Of a stretch of 64,000 nucleotides of DNA, positions 35,760-44,090 are shown in pieces. The notes under the pieces are model-generated. The model had not been told where the DNA came from. It saw only the letters and a program-made list of their open reading frames with translations, and made no database searches. The translations under genes were made by a program, and so were the position numbers. Source of the stretch: Hyphomonadaceae bacterium (lineage in GTDB: Bacteria; Pseudomonadota; Alphaproteobacteria; Caulobacterales; Aquidulcibacteraceae); the NCBI GenBank assembly GCA_016791385.1, contig JAEUMR010000038.1:1-64000 (forward strand). Reading direction: 5' to 3'. Numbering within the stretch: position 1 is the first letter of the stretch; every line of letters begins with the position of its first letter.

Positions 35760-36719
35760 TTAGAGCGGCCGCACGTTGATTTCGCTGTTGGCCAGCGGCA
35801 GCTCGACCAGCATGCCGATGCGGCCGGCGACGACATCGTCAAAACCAGCGGCGCGGGCTTCGGCCACTTGCATCTGCGCTGCCATCTCGTTCTCGGCGCC
35901 GGTGAGCACGACCATGCCGGCATTCGCCGAGCGCGCTTGTGCAGCCACGTCCGCCGCGCTGGCGCTGCCGTTCAGGTGCAATTGCGCCATCGATTGCGTT
36001 TGCGCGCCCTGCAGCACCACGTCGGCATCGCGCGCCGCCGAGGCGCTGACTACGCGCCCGTCGCCGCCGACGACGATCGAGCGGCCGCGATAATCGAAGC
36101 GATAGCCGACGCGGCCGGCGAATGCGTCTTCCTGCGTCGTGAAGGCGGAGACGACGAGACCGTCAGCTTCGAACACGATCACCGAGCGGCCGGGTTCCGG
36201 CGAGGGGCCCCAGGCTTGCAGCCCGCGCCCCGCGCCATCCATGCCGGCGGCTTGGTTGAGGCCGTCGACCAGGCGCTGAGTGTCGGCCGGGCCGTACACC
36301 GGCAACAACGCACCATCGCGGCCGCGCGTGCTTTCGTTGAACAGGGCGCTGAGATCGGCCGTTTGCGTCAGCCCGGCATTGGTGAGCAGCACCGCGTTGA
36401 GGCGATCGAGCGGGATGCTGTGGCGCGTCAGCGAAGAGGCCGCGCCGGTGCCGGCGTCGACGATGAACAGACGGCCCGCAGCCACCACCGCAAGGCAGGG
36501 CTGTTGTTCGGTAAACTCGCCGCTGCCGCAGACGATGGCGCGCAGCGCGGTTGAATCGAAAAGGTTCTCGTTGGCCGCCGCCTGTTGCTCGGTATAGGCG
36601 GCGTAGGCGCGCGCGAGCGCTTCCTGGCCTTCGGGTGTTTGCGAGCCGACAACCCAGCCGCCCCAGAACAAACCCGATAGCGTCACGAAGACGACGGATG
36701 ATTTGCCGATGGCGTTCAT
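35760..36719 (-). CDS. Degenerate metallo-beta-lactamase-fold membrane-anchored protein
   Basis: The 319-residue product has an N-terminal signal anchor (SSVVFVTLSGLFWGGWVVGS). The rest follows the metallo-beta-lactamase/RNase Z layout: VCGSGEF and PCLAVVAAGRLFIVDAGTG (residues 65-92), the strand LNAVLLTNAGLTQTADL (108-123), VYGPADTQRLVDGLNQAAG, FDYRGRSIVVGGDGR and VVLTGAEN. The HxHxDH metal motif expected after the second strand is replaced by TNAGLTQTADL, and later His ligands are also missing, so it should not bind the dinuclear metal. It may be a dead scaffold or binding protein in the periplasm. The ATG at 36719 starts the anchor. Confidence 0.65.
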   Translation of the reverse strand: MNAIGKSSVVFVTLSGLFWGGWVVGSQTPEGQEALARAYAAYTEQQAAANENLFDSTALRAIVCGSGEFTEQQPCLAVVAAGRLFIVDAGTGAASSLTRHSIPLDRLNAVLLTNAGLTQTADLSALFNESTRGRDGALLPVYGPADTQRLVDGLNQAAGMDGAGRGLQAWGPSPEPGRSVIVFEADGLVVSAFTTQEDAFAGRVGYRFDYRGRSIVVGGDGRVVSASAARDADVVLQGAQTQSMAQLHLNGSASAADVAAQARSANAGMVVLTGAENEMAAQMQVAEARAAGFDDVVAGRIGMLVELPLANSEINVRPL

Positions 36720-36929
36720 AATTCCGACCCCGATCAAGTCCGCGCTCCACGGCGCGTTGACGTTAACCCCACCCCTCGTGACTAACCGAGCGTATGATTC
36801 TCGCAAACTCGGTTAAGGACTGGTTTCCACAACTATCTGCTGCGTGTGTTCGCGCGGGCTGGCAATGACCAAAAGCGAACGGAAATCAGCAATTTGGTTA
36901 ATGACTGACAGGTGCGCTAGGCTGCCCAA

Positions 36930-37772
36930 ATGGTTAACGCGATGACGCGCGTGCTGGTGTTCGATTCCGGTGTCGGCGGGCTTTCCGTGCTCGACGCAAT
37001 CGCGGCCTCCGGACACGCGCTGAGCCTCGATTACGCCGCCGACAATGCGTGGCTGCCGTATGGGCTGAAGTCCGACGCGGATTTGCGCGCGCGTGTGCCG
37101 GCGCTGCTCCGGAGCCTGACCGAGCAATGGGCGCCGCAAGCGATCGTCGTCGCCTGCAACACGGCTTCGACCATTGCGCTCGACGCGGTGCGCGCTGCGG
37201 TGAGTATTCCGGTTGTCGGCGTGGTGCCGCCGATCAAGCCGGCGGCGGCGCTGACCAAGACTGGCGTGATCGGGCTGCTAGCCACGCCGGCCACCGTGCG
37301 GCGCGCCTACACCGATGATTTGATTGCACAGTTTGCCGCCGGCAAGCGGGTGGTGCGGTTCGGTTCGGCGGCGCTGGTGGAAGCGGCGGAGCGCAAGCTG
37401 CGCGGCGAGGCCGATGATGGCGCGGCGGTACGCGAGGCGATCACGGGCCTGTTCGGCGCGCCGGGCGGGGCCGAAATCGACGTCGTCGCGCTCGCGTGCA
37501 CGCATTTTCCGCTGCTAGCGCAGGAACTCGCGGCAGCGGCGCCGCATCCGGTGCAATGGCTCGATTCCGGGGCCGCGATCGCGCGGCGGTTGGCTCAGGT
37601 TACCGGCGCCGCAACGGGGCAGGCGCGGCTGCGGCGCGCGGGTTTCACCGACGCTGACGCTGCGCGCGCGCTTTTTCCCGCATTTGCGGTACGCGGCTTC
37701 AGCACGTTTGCGCGCATCGGCGCCAGCGCCCCGTTCGAAGCCGAGCCTGTCATCGGCGAAGCGTCGGCCTAA
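36930..37772 (+). CDS. murI: Glutamate racemase
   Basis: The 280-residue enzyme makes D-glutamate for peptidoglycan. It has the start VLVFDSGVGGLSVL, the first catalytic cysteine C76 in VACNTAST, YAADNAWLPYG, the second cysteine C190 in ALACTHFPLL, and the substrate region GVIGLLATPATV. Both catalytic cysteines are present and the length is normal. The chosen start (MVNAMTRVL) has a second ATG four codons later that would also serve. It is transcribed divergently from the metallo-beta-lactamase-fold gene across about 210 bases. Confidence 0.95.
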   Translation: MVNAMTRVLVFDSGVGGLSVLDAIAASGHALSLDYAADNAWLPYGLKSDADLRARVPALLRSLTEQWAPQAIVVACNTASTIALDAVRAAVSIPVVGVVPPIKPAAALTKTGVIGLLATPATVRRAYTDDLIAQFAAGKRVVRFGSAALVEAAERKLRGEADDGAAVREAITGLFGAPGGAEIDVVALACTHFPLLAQELAAAAPHPVQWLDSGAAIARRLAQVTGAATGQARLRRAGFTDADAARALFPAFAVRGFSTFARIGASAPFEAEPVIGEASA

Positions 37773-37891
37773 TCCGTGTCGTTTCGGAAACGCTGGGCAA
37801 GCGCTGGCGCGGACAGCCGCCGTGCGCGGTTGCACGATCATGTCGGCGCGCTAACGATCTTTCCAAATAGACAGACAGGTTGGAGGCATCG

Positions 37892-39565
37892 ATGGCGGGG
37901 GCGTTTGGCGACACGCCGCTTGGGCTGAGCTCACAGATCCTCAATCTTGGCGGCGTGCTGACGCGCAAGGCGGCGCTGAAGGTGCCCCGTTACCAGCGCC
38001 CGTACACCTGGGCCGATCGCGAAGTGCGCCAGCTGATCCAGGATTTGTGGCGCGCCTATAAGCGGCGGGCGACCTTCTATTTCATCGGCCAGATCGTGCT
38101 GGTGAAGAACCACGGCAAGCTGGAAATCTCCGACGGCCAGCAGCGTCTGGCGACGCTGACCATGATCCTCGCCTACGTGCGCGACCGCTTGCCGGGCCGG
38201 AGCAAGCAATACCAGTCGCTGCTGATGGAGAGCGATCAGCCTCGCCTCATCCTGCGCGAGGAGGACGCCAACTTCTATCGCGGCTATGTGCAAGAGCCGG
38301 GCAAGATGGCCGAGATGGCGCAGCTGCCTGAGATGGGCGTCGATTCCAAGGATCTCTTGTGCGCCGCCGCGCGCTGCATCGCCGCCGAACTCGGCGCCAT
38401 CGACGACCGCGAGCTCGATGCGTTCATGTCCTACGTGGTGCGCTGCTGCACGCTCAACGTGGTCGACGCGGACGAGCGCGGCTGCGCGCAGACCGTGTTC
38501 GCGACGCTGAACAAGCGCGGCTCGCCGCTCTCGGGCGCCGACATCATCAAGAGCGACCTGATCGAAAACTCGAACCTGCCCAACACCGAAGCGGACGCCG
38601 CGGCGCGCAAATGGGAGCAGATCGAGGACATGTTCGAGCGCGAGAACTTCGCCAGGCTGCTCAACATGATGCCGTTCCTGCTCACCGGCGAGCAATTGTT
38701 GTCGCCGGGCGATCTCGCCGCCTTCCGCGCCGCCGTCGACAAGGCGGGGGGCGTGCGCACGTTCCTGTTCGACAAGCTGCCGCGCTACGCGCACGCGCTG
38801 CGGGCGATCTTCGCCGGCAATGTCGATGTCGGTCCGGCCAGCGCGGACGTGAACCGGCGCATCAAGATGATGAAGCAGGTCGAGGAATGGGATTGGGCGC
38901 CCGCCGCGATCGCCTTCTTGGCCGAGCATTCGCATGAGCACGAACGCGCGCGCCGCTTCTTCCAGGCGCTCGATCGCTTCGCCTTCGCTTGCGAATTGGC
39001 GGTGATCGACAATCGCCTGCAGGAAGGGCGCTATGCGCGCGCGGTGAAGCATTGCGGCGACGACAAGCTGCTGTACGGGCCGAAAGGCGCGCTCGAACTC
39101 ACCGAGGCCGAGCTGATGAAGTTCATCGCTACGCTGAACCGCTCGCGCAAGCGCGACCGTCAGCGCCGCCTGCTGCTGATCCGGCTCGAAGCGGCGATGC
39201 CAGGCGGCTTCCATCTGGAGATGACGGACGACGTCACCGTCGAGCATCTGTTGCCGCGCGCGGGCGGGGTGTGGTGGAACGAGCGCTTCCCGGACGCGGC
39301 GCTGCGCAACGATGCGGCCAACCTGTTGGGCAACCTCATCCTCATCACCTACGCGCAGAACTCAGCCGCCGACACCAAGCCCTATCCGGACAAGCGCAAG
39401 GTCTTCTTCAACACGCCCGGCGCGCCGATCTTCGCGCTGACGCGCGACATCGCCGCCGTCGAAGAATGGACGCTGCAGGCGATCGAAGAGCGCCACGAGC
39501 GCCTGGTGCGCATCCTCTGCGAAGACTGGGGTCTCATCCGCGGCAACGAAAGCGCTGCGGCGTAG
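37892..39565 (+). CDS. DUF262/DUF1524 (GmrSD-like) protein
   Basis: The 557-residue protein carries a DUF262 domain with VPRYQRPYTW (31-40) and ISDGQQRLATLT (79-90), the DGQQR motif associated with nucleotide hydrolysis in GmrS/DndB-like proteins. The C-terminal DUF1524 HNH-type nuclease region has VEHLLPR (E451, H452) followed by W and LLGNLILIT. Single-chain proteins of this plan are related to the type IV restriction enzyme GmrSD, which cuts modified phage DNA, though some members may have other roles. No methylase or other defence genes are adjacent. The ATG at 37892 has GGAGG 5 bases upstream. Base composition is like the host. Confidence 0.82.
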   Translation: MAGAFGDTPLGLSSQILNLGGVLTRKAALKVPRYQRPYTWADREVRQLIQDLWRAYKRRATFYFIGQIVLVKNHGKLEISDGQQRLATLTMILAYVRDRLPGRSKQYQSLLMESDQPRLILREEDANFYRGYVQEPGKMAEMAQLPEMGVDSKDLLCAAARCIAAELGAIDDRELDAFMSYVVRCCTLNVVDADERGCAQTVFATLNKRGSPLSGADIIKSDLIENSNLPNTEADAAARKWEQIEDMFERENFARLLNMMPFLLTGEQLLSPGDLAAFRAAVDKAGGVRTFLFDKLPRYAHALRAIFAGNVDVGPASADVNRRIKMMKQVEEWDWAPAAIAFLAEHSHEHERARRFFQALDRFAFACELAVIDNRLQEGRYARAVKHCGDDKLLYGPKGALELTEAELMKFIATLNRSRKRDRQRRLLLIRLEAAMPGGFHLEMTDDVTVEHLLPRAGGVWWNERFPDAALRNDAANLLGNLILITYAQNSAADTKPYPDKRKVFFNTPGAPIFALTRDIAAVEEWTLQAIEERHERLVRILCEDWGLIRGNESAAA

Positions 39566-39621
39566 GGGGCGATGCTGGCCTAAGCGGACATGCGCCCTCG
39601 CATCAAGTCCAGCTTAACGCT

Positions 39622-40095
39622 ATGAGTTCTAGAATGAAGAAGTGTCACATCTTCTCGGTTCTCGCGGTCATCGTAGGCGCGACAGTGGCGTCAGCGCTTC
39701 TAACCACCCCCCGGGCGTCGGCCCAGGACAGCCCTCGTGCATCGAAGCCTGGAGAAGGCGTCATCTGCGCTTGGGCGCTCTACACAGTCGCCTCGGAGGT
39801 CGGCAGACGCTGTCATCCGGGAGAAGATGTTGAGCTACAAGAAGAGCTGGAACGAGCGGTTTCCCAAATCGACGCCTATGTAGTCGCCAACACCAACCCC
39901 CACGTCACACAACAGCAACTTCATGAGTTCAAGCGCCAGCAAGGGCATGTTGGGGATTCGGAAGAATTTCTGTGCCACGGCGATGCCCACGACCTGTATC
40001 GCTCATCCGTAGAGCAGGGCGCTTCGGCAATCCGGGCGCACGTCGAAAACATGATATCGCGGCCCGGCGAACCGACCTGGGGCACTTGCTTGTAG
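39622..40095 (+). CDS. Secreted small protein of unknown function, AT-richer
   Basis: The 157-residue product has a signal peptide (KKCHIFSVLAVIVGATVASALLTTPRASA, cleavage near residue 35). The mature part has four cysteines (GVICAWALYTVASEVGRRCHPGED, EEFLCHGDAHDLY, WGTCL), enough for two disulfides, with helical segments between. I recognise no family. It follows the DUF262 gene by 56 bases on the same strand but has clearly less GC-biased codons. The ATG at 39634 (MKKCHIF) is an alternative start. Confidence 0.6.
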   Translation: MSSRMKKCHIFSVLAVIVGATVASALLTTPRASAQDSPRASKPGEGVICAWALYTVASEVGRRCHPGEDVELQEELERAVSQIDAYVVANTNPHVTQQQLHEFKRQQGHVGDSEEFLCHGDAHDLYRSSVEQGASAIRAHVENMISRPGEPTWGTCL

Positions 40096-40192
40096 GCTAA
40101 CGTCCGTTCCCGGTGAGAGGCGGCCGCTCGGCGGCCCCGTCGCACGCAGCGCTGATCGTTTCGCAGGCGGCGCTGTTCCGCGGCGCGTGGCT

Positions 40193-40239
40193 TTAACGTC
40201 TCGCTAACGGATTCGCCCCAGGGATTAACGACCTCTTTA
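40193..40239 (+). promoter_or_regulatory. Two CtrA-like boxes and a GANTC site
   Basis: TTAA-N7-CTAA (40193-40207) and TTAA-N7-TTTA (40225-40239) each differ by one base from the CtrA consensus TTAA-N7-TTAA. A GATTC (GANTC, CcrM methylation site) lies between them at 40210-40214. All sit within 62 bases of the ATG at 40255. In Caulobacterales such combinations mark cell-cycle promoters. The motif is short and degenerate, so this is a suggestion. Confidence 0.35.
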
Positions 40240-40254
40240 TCGTTGGGGCGAGGG

Positions 40255-41931
40255 ATGTCGCTTCTTTACGCGGTCGTGTTCGCGAGCCGTTGCCGGTCCA
40301 CCCATCACCGCCTCGCGGTCGATGCGCTGCGGCATCTCAAATGCGCGGATGCTGAAACTTGGCGCGACTTCTTCCTCGCCAATCACGTCGAATATCTGCG
40401 CGGCGCCAAGGCGCCCGACGATGAGTTCAAGGATTTCAAGAACCACGTCCTGCATGTGCGCGACAAGGATTGGGGCGGCGCCATCGAGGCGTGCGAGGAA
40501 TGGTATCGCCGCACCGTGCGCGCGCTGGTGGCGAAAGACTGGAAGCTGGCGGCGTGGTCGGCCGGGGTGATGAGCCACTATTTCGTCGATCCGCAGCAGC
40601 CGTTCCACACCCACCAGACCGAAGAAGAGAACGTGATCCACCGCGCTGTCGAGTGGAGCTTCTGCAAGTCGTACAAGGATTTTCAGGCGATCCTGGAGAA
40701 CGATCTCGGCGGCTATCCCGAGATCGCCGCACCCAGCGGCGACAGATGGCTCGCCGACATGATCAAGTCGGCCGCCAAGGCTTCGACCGCGCATTACGAG
40801 CTGATCGTCGATCACTACGATTTCGCCGCCGGCGTGAAGAACCCGCCGGCCGGGCTCGATCAGGAGCTGAAGGACGCGATCGCCAAACTAGTCGGCACGG
40901 CTGCGGTCGGCTTTGCCCGCGTGCTGGAGCGTGCGATCGAAGAGGCTGCGGTGGAAGCGCCGAAGAGCGCGAGCGATCTGCAGGCGTTCTTCCTGGCGCT
41001 CGATGCGCCGATCCAGAGCGTGCTCAAGCTGTTGGACGATTCCGCCTCACGCAAAGAAGTCGAGGCGCAGTACGAGGAATTCCGCCGCACCGGCAAGGTG
41101 CGCGCCACGCTCGGCGATGACGACAAAGCCGTGCGCGAACTCTACGCCGTGGAAGTGCTGAAGAAGCCGCTCTCTTCGCTCGATGCGAAATGGCCGCGCG
41201 AGATCGGCGCCGCACACGGCGAAGGGGCGCCGGCGCGCGTGACCTCGAAGAAGGGCGTTGGCTCGGCCAAGAAGAAGGCCAAGACGATCGAGTTGAAACC
41301 TGCTGCGCCGCAGCCCGCGCCAAAGCCGCAGCCTGCGCCGAAACCAGCGGCCAAGGTGGAAGAGGAAACGCCTGTCGTCGAAGCGGCTGCGCCCGAGCCC
41401 AAGCCAGTGAAGGAAAAGCCGCTGCCGCGGGAACTGCCAATCGGCGCGCCGACAGCCAAACGCGAGAAGACGCTGCCGCGCTTCACGCTGAAGCAGAACG
41501 CGCCGGTGGTGCAGGCGCCGTCGATCGGGCCGAAGACGGCCAAGCGGCTCGAACAAGCCGGCGTGCGCACCATCGCCGATCTGCTCAACCTGGAGCCAAG
41601 CCAAGCCGAGACGGCGATCGATACCCGTCACATCTCGGCGCAGGTGATCCGCGATTGGCAGGCGCAGGCCTTGCTCGCCTGCACCGTGCCGGGGCTCAAA
41701 TCACGCGAAGCGCAAGCCCTGGTCGCGTGCGGCGTGCGCGATGCGCAAGCGTTGATCGACAGCGATCCAGTGGCGCTGTGCGACGCGGTCGCGCATTGGG
41801 GCTTGAGCGATGAAGGTCAGCGTGCTTGGGGTTCTGCGCCGGCGCCGAACGAAGACGATGTCGCGACCTGGATCGAACGCGCGCGGCGGGCGATGAGCGA
41901 AGGCGGCGTCAGCGAAAGCGAAGCGGCTTAG
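40255..41931 (+). CDS. Zinc-dependent phospholipase C-like domain fused to a C-terminal DUF4332 domain
   Basis: The 558-residue protein has an N-terminal helical domain (about 1-230) like zinc-dependent phospholipase C / S1-P1 nucleases: HHRLAVDALRHL near the start, then GVMSHYFVDPQQPFHTHQTEEENVIHRAVEWSF with candidate ligands H108, D112, H118, H129 and E133. There is no signal peptide, unlike secreted phospholipases. A Pro/Ala/Lys/Glu-rich linker follows (about 335-415). The C-terminal DUF4332 part carries helix-hairpin-helix-like motifs (APSIGPKTAKRLEQAGVRTIADLLNLEP and LACTVPGLKSREAQALVACGV). The combination suggests an intracellular phosphodiesterase acting on nucleic acid or lipid. The ATG at 40255 follows GGGGCGAGG. 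Confidence 0.75.
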   Translation: MSLLYAVVFASRCRSTHHRLAVDALRHLKCADAETWRDFFLANHVEYLRGAKAPDDEFKDFKNHVLHVRDKDWGGAIEACEEWYRRTVRALVAKDWKLAAWSAGVMSHYFVDPQQPFHTHQTEEENVIHRAVEWSFCKSYKDFQAILENDLGGYPEIAAPSGDRWLADMIKSAAKASTAHYELIVDHYDFAAGVKNPPAGLDQELKDAIAKLVGTAAVGFARVLERAIEEAAVEAPKSASDLQAFFLALDAPIQSVLKLLDDSASRKEVEAQYEEFRRTGKVRATLGDDDKAVRELYAVEVLKKPLSSLDAKWPREIGAAHGEGAPARVTSKKGVGSAKKKAKTIELKPAAPQPAPKPQPAPKPAAKVEEETPVVEAAAPEPKPVKEKPLPRELPIGAPTAKREKTLPRFTLKQNAPVVQAPSIGPKTAKRLEQAGVRTIADLLNLEPSQAETAIDTRHISAQVIRDWQAQALLACTVPGLKSREAQALVACGVRDAQALIDSDPVALCDAVAHWGLSDEGQRAWGSAPAPNEDDVATWIERARRAMSEGGVSESEAA

Positions 41932-42335
41932 ACCCGCATCATCGTCAGCACGATCGCGGCAATCAGCACCGGTATGATGAAAGCGGTGAGGCCGGAGGCG
42001 ACGATGCGCGCGGTCTTGACCACGCGGTGGCCTTTGATCGGCTTGTCTTCGCGCGGCGCCAGCGCAAAGCGGCACAGGAAGGCGAACACGCCGCCAACCG
42101 CTGCAACAGCCGCTCCGGCGTAGGCGCCCGCCACCAGCGAGGCGACGGCCGACAGAAGTGCGATCAGGCCGAGGATGCCGTGCCCGGCGTTCATCACGTG
42201 CTTGACCAGACGCTCGGCGCGGCCGGCGTCGAATTGTTTGAACGCGACTGGCGAGAGCACGAATGAAAACAGCATGATCCAGCCGAGCGAGACGCCGGCG
42301 AGGACGATGGCGGTGGCCTGTGCAACAGCTTGCAT
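41928..42335 (-). CDS. Four-helix integral membrane protein (DUF4149-like)
   Basis: The 135-residue product has about four membrane segments: AIVLAGVSLGWIMLFSFVLSPVAF, ILGLIALLSAVASLVAGAYAG, AAVAAVGGVFAFLCRFAL and ASGLTAFIIPVLIAAIVLTMM. The first (SFVLSPVAFKQFDAGRAERLVKHVM) resembles DUF4149 proteins, where a conserved proline-rich turn is followed by a G-x-A..V segment. The function is unknown. Its end overlaps the end of the PLC-DUF4332 gene, in convergent orientation. Confidence 0.7.
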   Translation of the reverse strand: MQAVAQATAIVLAGVSLGWIMLFSFVLSPVAFKQFDAGRAERLVKHVMNAGHGILGLIALLSAVASLVAGAYAGAAVAAVGGVFAFLCRFALAPREDKPIKGHRVVKTARIVASGLTAFIIPVLIAAIVLTMMRV

Positions 42336-42472
42336 GCGCCGCGCTTAGCATGAGTCGCGGCCCGCGCTTGCGGTTCGCAGCCGGAACGGATGCGGGCCGC
42401 ACAACCGGATCAGGCGTGACTTGGGCGCTCGGGTTGGCTAGCCAGGAGGGGCCGAAACAAGGGGAGAGAACG

Positions 42473-43057
42473 ATGATGCGCATGGCTCTGGCCGCGATGG
42501 CGGCGTTTGCGCTTTGCGGTTGCGATCAGCTCAGCCAGCTGACTGGCGGCGGCAGCGGACCGCCGCTTCCTCCGGTGCGCCAAGGCGCCCAGGCGCCGAT
42601 GACGCAAACGCGCCCAACCGGCCAAGTGCAGCAGGCGAACGTGACCGCCGAAGTGCGCCAGCAGCTGATCGCCAATATCGGCCAGCAGCTCGATTCGATC
42701 GGCCAACAATTCGCGGCCGGCATGGCGCCGCCGCAAGGCTTCACCGATCAGGTCCAGCCGATGCAGCCGGGCACGGATCACCGCTTCCAGATCGATCTCA
42801 CCGCTGGCACGCCATACGTGTTCATCGGCGCCTGCGACGGCGATTGCACCAATGTCGATATCGAGCTGATCGATGTGTCGACCGGCGGCGTCGTCGCCAG
42901 CGACGTGCTGCCGGACGATTATCCGGTGGTGCAATACCAGCCGCAGGCCAATGGCCGCTACATCGTGCGTCTGCTGATGCAAACCTGCACCGTGGCGCCG
43001 TGCTTCGCCGGCGCGCGCGCGCTGATGCAGAGCCCGAACGCGGGCGGGGGCAAGTAA
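42473..43057 (+). CDS. Putative lipoprotein with PPC-like beta-sandwich domain
   Basis: The 194-residue product has a lipoprotein-type leader (MMRMALAAMAAFALCGC, C17). After a Pro/Gln-rich spacer, residues about 95-180 look like a bacterial pre-peptidase C-terminal domain: DHRFQIDLTAGTPYVFIGACDGDCTNVDIELIDVSTGGVVASD, then YQPQANGRYIVRLLMQTC. Four cysteines probably form disulfides. There is no peptidase attached. GGGGAGAG lies just before the start. Confidence 0.7.
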   Translation: MMRMALAAMAAFALCGCDQLSQLTGGGSGPPLPPVRQGAQAPMTQTRPTGQVQQANVTAEVRQQLIANIGQQLDSIGQQFAAGMAPPQGFTDQVQPMQPGTDHRFQIDLTAGTPYVFIGACDGDCTNVDIELIDVSTGGVVASDVLPDDYPVVQYQPQANGRYIVRLLMQTCTVAPCFAGARALMQSPNAGGGK

Positions 43058-43480
43058 TCAGGCGTAGGGGTAGCACTCGTTGCGCGGCAGGCCGTAGCCG
43101 ATGTGCTGGCCGAGCGCCTCGATCGCTTTGGCGTGGGCCAGGTACGGATCGCTGTTGTCGGGCCCGACAATGATGATGCGGAAGCCGGCCTGATTGCGTC
43201 CTTGCGGCGGCAGCATCGCTGTCGCAAGGCCCGCGCCGTCATCGGCGCGGAGCGTCAGGAACAGCGGCATGGTGTTGGCGATGTGGTCCTTGAGGCCGAT
43301 CGCCTGCTCGAAGCGGGCCGCGTTGGCCGGCGGCGTGAAACTTTCGCGCGCCGCTTCTGCGAAGCGTTTGAAATATTTGTCGACCGCGTGGCGCATCAGC
43401 GCCGCCTCGGCTTCCGCCTCGTGTTCGGTCTCGATTCTGAACCAAGTCGCGCCGCCCGGCGCTTCGCACACGTACCGCAT
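43058..43480 (-). CDS. Hypothetical protein
   Basis: The 140-residue soluble protein has no family I recognise. It starts MRYVCEAPGGATWFRIETEHEAEAEAALMRHAVDKYFKRFAEAA, which reads as a strand followed by a long acidic/basic helix, and ends in strands (FRIIIVGPDNSDPYLAHAKAIEALGQHIGYGLP). There is no signal peptide. It abuts the stop of the preceding plus-strand gene (no gap) in convergent orientation. Conserved hypothetical proteins with this opening occur in alphaproteobacteria, as far as I can judge. Confidence 0.65.
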   Translation of the reverse strand: MRYVCEAPGGATWFRIETEHEAEAEAALMRHAVDKYFKRFAEAARESFTPPANAARFEQAIGLKDHIANTMPLFLTLRADDGAGLATAMLPPQGRNQAGFRIIIVGPDNSDPYLAHAKAIEALGQHIGYGLPRNECYPYA

Positions 43481-43532
43481 GCGCTTAAGATAGCGCAGGC
43501 GGCGCGCGATTTAATATGCAGCGCTGCTCAAC

Positions 43533-43970
43533 TCAGCAGGGCACGTCGACCCAGAGTTCGCGCTGTGCGTAGCGGTCCCATTGACGCTCGCGGCGCGTGC
43601 ATTGCGGCGCGGGGTCGTCGTAGCGTCCGTCATAATAGGGGTCGTAGCCCTTATCGTCGTAGCCGCCTTCGTCATAATAGCGCGGCGGCGGGGCGCAGCG
43701 CTGGTAATCGTCGGAGCAAGAATAACGTGGCGGTTCATTGCTTTGGCTCGCCAGCGAGCCGAGCGCGAGGCCGAGCACCAGGCCGACAGCGCCAGCGGCC
43801 AGCGCGTCGTTGTCGTCGTGATCGCGTCGGCGGTCGCGGCGATCATAATGGCGGTCGTAGCGGTGGTCGTAATAGCCGTCGCGGCGGTCGTGCGCCGCGG
43901 CCGGGACCGGCGCCAGCGTCGTTGCTGCGAATGCGAACGCGGCTGCCGCGCTCATCAGTTTGCGGATCAT
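43533..43970 (-). CDS. Secreted Asp/Tyr/Arg-rich protein with a glycine-zipper segment
   Basis: The 145-residue product has a signal peptide (MIRKLMSAAAAFAFAATTLAPVPAAA) followed by a low-complexity, strongly polar stretch (HDRRDGYYDHRYDRHYDRRDRRRDHDDND). A glycine-zipper helix comes next (ALAAGAVGLVLGLALGSLAS), then a Pro/Tyr/Asp part with CSDDYQRC and QCTRRERQWDRYAQRELWVDVPC. Four cysteines may form disulfides. Similar glycine-zipper proteins sit in the outer membrane or periplasm. Function unknown. The gene ends within 55 bases of the neighbouring minus-strand start. Confidence 0.7.
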   Translation of the reverse strand: MIRKLMSAAAAFAFAATTLAPVPAAAHDRRDGYYDHRYDRHYDRRDRRRDHDDNDALAAGAVGLVLGLALGSLASQSNEPPRYSCSDDYQRCAPPPRYYDEGGYDDKGYDPYYDGRYDDPAPQCTRRERQWDRYAQRELWVDVPC

Positions 43971-44090
43971 GGTTCAAGGCTCCCATGATTACGCTGCGCC
44001 GCCCGGGCTGAACCCAGCCTGAATCCCGCCTGAACGGTAGCGGCTGGCCTCCGCTGGGCCTATGTAGCCCCGAACAGCGGAGGGGACTCC

